Assembly (NCBI GenBank): GCA_016189825.1
Contig: JACPRR010000150.1
Coordinates: 1-10,267, forward strand
DNA: 10,267 nt
Origin: Chloroflexota bacterium
GTDB taxonomy: Bacteria; Chloroflexota; Dehalococcoidia; JACPPY01
Reading direction: 5' to 3'
Shown: positions 8,743-10,267 of the stretch, piece by piece
Position numbering within the stretch: the first letter of the stretch is position 1
How the letters are laid out: the number at the start of each line of letters is the position of its first letter
Position numbers and translations under genes: made by a program
The notes under the pieces: model-generated
The model's database searches: none
What the model was told of the DNA's origin: nothing
The model's input: the letters and a program-made list of their open reading frames with translations, nothing else

Positions 8743-8771
8743 AATATACCACATACGAGCCCAGACTACAA
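8743..8771 (-). promoter_or_regulatory. Candidate sigma-70 promoter for the rpsB operon
   Basis: Reading the minus strand, TTGTAG (8766-8771) is a partial -35 match with TTG conserved. Exactly 17 bases separate it from TATATT (8743-8748), a 5-of-6 match to TATAAT. The -10 is preceded by TGG, giving an extended -10 (TGnTATATT). Transcription would start near 8735-8737 and leave a leader of about 130 nt before rpsB. This lies in the only sizeable gap of the window, directly between hslU and rpsB, where a ribosomal protein operon promoter is expected. It is read from sequence only, with no experimental support. Confidence 0.6.
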
Positions 8772-8805
8772 CTGCGGAAGCCGCCCGGTCCGGGGCAGGA
8801 GGGAC

Positions 8806-10200
8806 CTATAAAATGTAGCGGCTGAGGTTCTCGTTGCCGACTAGATCACTGGTATGCCGGGAGACATACTGCCCGTCGACGACCACGGTCTCGCCATTTC
8901 TGTCCGGCGCGGAGAAGTTGACCTCCTCCAGTACACGTTCGACGACGGTATTGAGCCTGCGAGCGCCGATATTGTCCGACCGGCGGTTCATGGCCACGGC
9001 AAGCTTCGCGATTTCGCGGAGACCGTCGCCGGTGAACTCGAGCGTGACGCCCTCAGTGGCGAGCAATGCCTTGTACTGCCTGGTCAGGGAGTTTTTCGGC
9101 TCCACCAGTATCTTCACAAGGTCGTCCTCGTCAAGTGGGCTCAGCTCGACGCGCAGAGGGAACCGGCCCTGCAACTCGGGGATCAGTTCAGACGGCTTGC
9201 TCTGGTAGAAGCAACCTGCGGCTATGAACAAGATGTGTTCCGTCTTAACCGGCCCGTACCTGGTCATGACTGTGGTGCCCTCGACTAGTGGCAGCAGGTC
9301 TCGCTGCACCCCTTCGCCGGAGACATCGCGACCGACGTCTATGCGGGGGGCGACCAGCTTGTCCAGCTCATCCAGGAAGACCACTCCGTTCTCCTCGACC
9401 TCGTGCAAGCTGGTATCGATCACGTGCTCGTAGTCGATCAGCTTGCCTGCCTCTTCCCGGGTCAGTATGCGCCGCGCCTCTTTGACCGAGACCTTGCGCC
9501 GCCGCTTTTGGGTGCACGCCGGCCGGGGTTTCTGGCCGGCATCCGTGAACTCGTCCCGGGACTCGTCAAGGTCCGTAGCGGATTCCTGGTAATAGGAGAC
9601 TTCCTCCTCGCCGACCTCGATTTCTATCAATTGGTCGTCCAGTTCATTGTTCTGCAACTGGCGGGCGACCCTTTGCCTGGTCAGCTTGCTGTTCCCCCGC
9701 GAGGTATTGGCCCCGCTCGCCGCTGCCATCGCCTGCCTGTCCTGTTTTTTTCTTCTTGCGTGATTGGCTATGTCGGCACTCTTCGCCAATTGCTGGCAGA
9801 CGTAGCCCAGCAGCCGTTCCGTGGCGAGGCGCTCGGCACTTGCTTCCACCTCGCGTACCTTGTCCTCGTATACCTTAGACACAGTGTTCTCGGCAAGCTC
9901 CGCGATGATTGAGTCGACGTCCCGGCCTACGTAGCCGACCTCGGTAAACTTGGTGGCCTCCACTTTCACGAACGGAGCGTCTAACATCGCCGCTACGCGC
10001 CTGGCAATTTCAGTCTTCCCGACGCCGGTGGGCCCGATAAGGATGATGTTCTTGGGCATTACCTCGCGGCGCATGTCCGGGTCGAGCTTGCGACGGCGTT
10101 CACGGGTGCTCAGGGCGATGGCGACTGCTTTCTTGGCGTCCTGTTGGCCTATTATGTACTTGTTAAGCTCTTCGATTACGTTTTTCGGAGTGGGTATCAT
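8806..10200 (-). CDS. hslU: HslU (ClpY), ATPase subunit of the HslUV protease
   Basis: This AAA+ unfoldase (464 aa) feeds substrates into the HslV peptidase in the cytoplasm. Visible motifs are the Walker A GPTGVGKT (residues 56-63), the GYVG pore loop (89-92), Walker B VVFLDE (273-278), the arginine-finger stretch ELQGRFP (342-348), sensor-2 GARR (412-415) and a C-terminal LSRYIL. The C-terminus of the family inserts into HslV, and the E. coli protein ends similarly. The HslU-specific I domain lies between about 110 and 240. It is charged, with basic clusters near 149-155 and 231-236, and explains a length slightly above the E. coli 443 aa. The ATG overlaps the preceding stop, with AAGGTGA 9 bases upstream as the ribosome binding site. 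The sensor-1 area reads AAGCFYQSKPSELIPELQGRF, close to the family consensus with a few substitutions. HslU is distinguished from ClpX by the missing N-terminal zinc domain and the GYVG/GARR context. Confidence 0.97.
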   Translation of the reverse strand: MIPTPKNVIEELNKYIIGQQDAKKAVAIALSTRERRRKLDPDMRREVMPKNIILIGPTGVGKTEIARRVAAMLDAPFVKVEATKFTEVGYVGRDVDSIIAELAENTVSKVYEDKVREVEASAERLATERLLGYVCQQLAKSADIANHARRKKQDRQAMAAASGANTSRGNSKLTRQRVARQLQNNELDDQLIEIEVGEEEVSYYQESATDLDESRDEFTDAGQKPRPACTQKRRRKVSVKEARRILTREEAGKLIDYEHVIDTSLHEVEENGVVFLDELDKLVAPRIDVGRDVSGEGVQRDLLPLVEGTTVMTRYGPVKTEHILFIAAGCFYQSKPSELIPELQGRFPLRVELSPLDEDDLVKILVEPKNSLTRQYKALLATEGVTLEFTGDGLREIAKLAVAMNRRSDNIGARRLNTVVERVLEEVNFSAPDRNGETVVVDGQYVSRHTSDLVGNENLSRYIL

Positions 10201-10267
10201 CAGGTCGCTTCACCTTCGCCACCGTATTGCGGGCGGGCTGTGGGATTGGGGGTGTCCTCTTCCAGAG
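10200..10267 (-). CDS. hslV: Probable 3' end of hslV, protease subunit of HslUV (partial)
   Basis: An open frame enters from the right edge and ends at a TGA (10200-10202) that overlaps the hslU ATG as TGATG. Only 22 codons are visible. They begin Leu-Glu-Glu-Asp and continue as a Pro/Gly/Glu-rich tail ending GGEGEAT. HslV/ClpQ proteins usually end shortly after an acidic 'xEEL'-like segment, so this would be that segment plus an extra tail of about 18 residues. HslV is the threonine peptidase core that docks with the HslU ATPase. The identification rests on position and the stop/start overlap, because hslV normally lies directly upstream of hslU. No catalytic residue lies inside the window, so another upstream gene cannot be excluded. 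Confidence 0.6.
   Translation of the reverse strand, partial: LEEDTPNPTARPQYGGEGEAT

Noticed and set aside
8781..8798. Hairpin CTGCCC/GGGCGG after hslU as an intrinsic terminator
   Set aside because: The stem is short with a G-T wobble and no U-run follows it, so terminator function is not supported.

Overview
The window is a tightly packed block of bacterial housekeeping genes, all on the minus strand. From base 10267 down to base 1 the order is hslV (3' end only), hslU, a 202-base gap, then rpsB, tsf, pyrH, frr, uppS, cdsA, dxr, rseP, ispG and proS (5' half only). Nothing on the plus strand looks real: the long plus-strand reading frames are all antisense to well-recognised genes. I see no tRNA, rRNA, CRISPR array, insertion sequence, attachment site or origin. 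The only stretches without a gene are 202 bases (hslU-rpsB), 71 bases (frr-uppS), 51 bases (cdsA-dxr) and a few very short junctions.

The source is a bacterium with moderately high G+C, strong GGAGG-type ribosome binding sites and frequent TTG/GTG starts (rpsB, tsf and rseP on TTG, proS on GTG). It makes isoprenoids by the MEP pathway (dxr, ispG) and has HslUV. EF-Ts is very short (167 aa) and RseP has a single PDZ domain. Together with the gene order, these features would fit Chloroflexota, perhaps Dehalococcoidia. A Clostridia-like lineage is the main alternative. This placement is an inference from memory of families, not a search result.

Region by region: (1) 8806-10267 holds hslV-hslU, an ATP-dependent protease, with overlapping stop and start. 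(2) 8604-8805 holds a good promoter candidate (TTGTAG, 17 bases, extended -10 TGGTATATT) and a leader of about 130 nt. The leader ends in an 8-bp GC-rich hairpin just before the rpsB ribosome binding site, so it is a plausible place for S2 autoregulation. (3) 5894-8603 holds rpsB-tsf-pyrH-frr: ribosomal protein S2, EF-Ts, UMP kinase and ribosome recycling factor. (4) 897-5822 holds uppS-cdsA-dxr-rseP-ispG, for envelope lipid and isoprenoid synthesis plus the site-2 protease. Dxr and IspG supply isoprenoid precursors that UppS extends to undecaprenyl diphosphate, while CdsA makes CDP-diacylglycerol. (5) 1-881 is the first half of proS.

Almost every junction from rpsB to proS overlaps or is separated by no more than 15 bases, so the block is probably one long transcript with translational coupling. 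I found no undescribed system. The points worth a second look are the rpsB leader, the long Ala/Pro/Glu-rich tail on S2, the minimal EF-Ts, the run of TTG starts with near-ideal ribosome binding sites, and the direct hslVU-rpsB junction.
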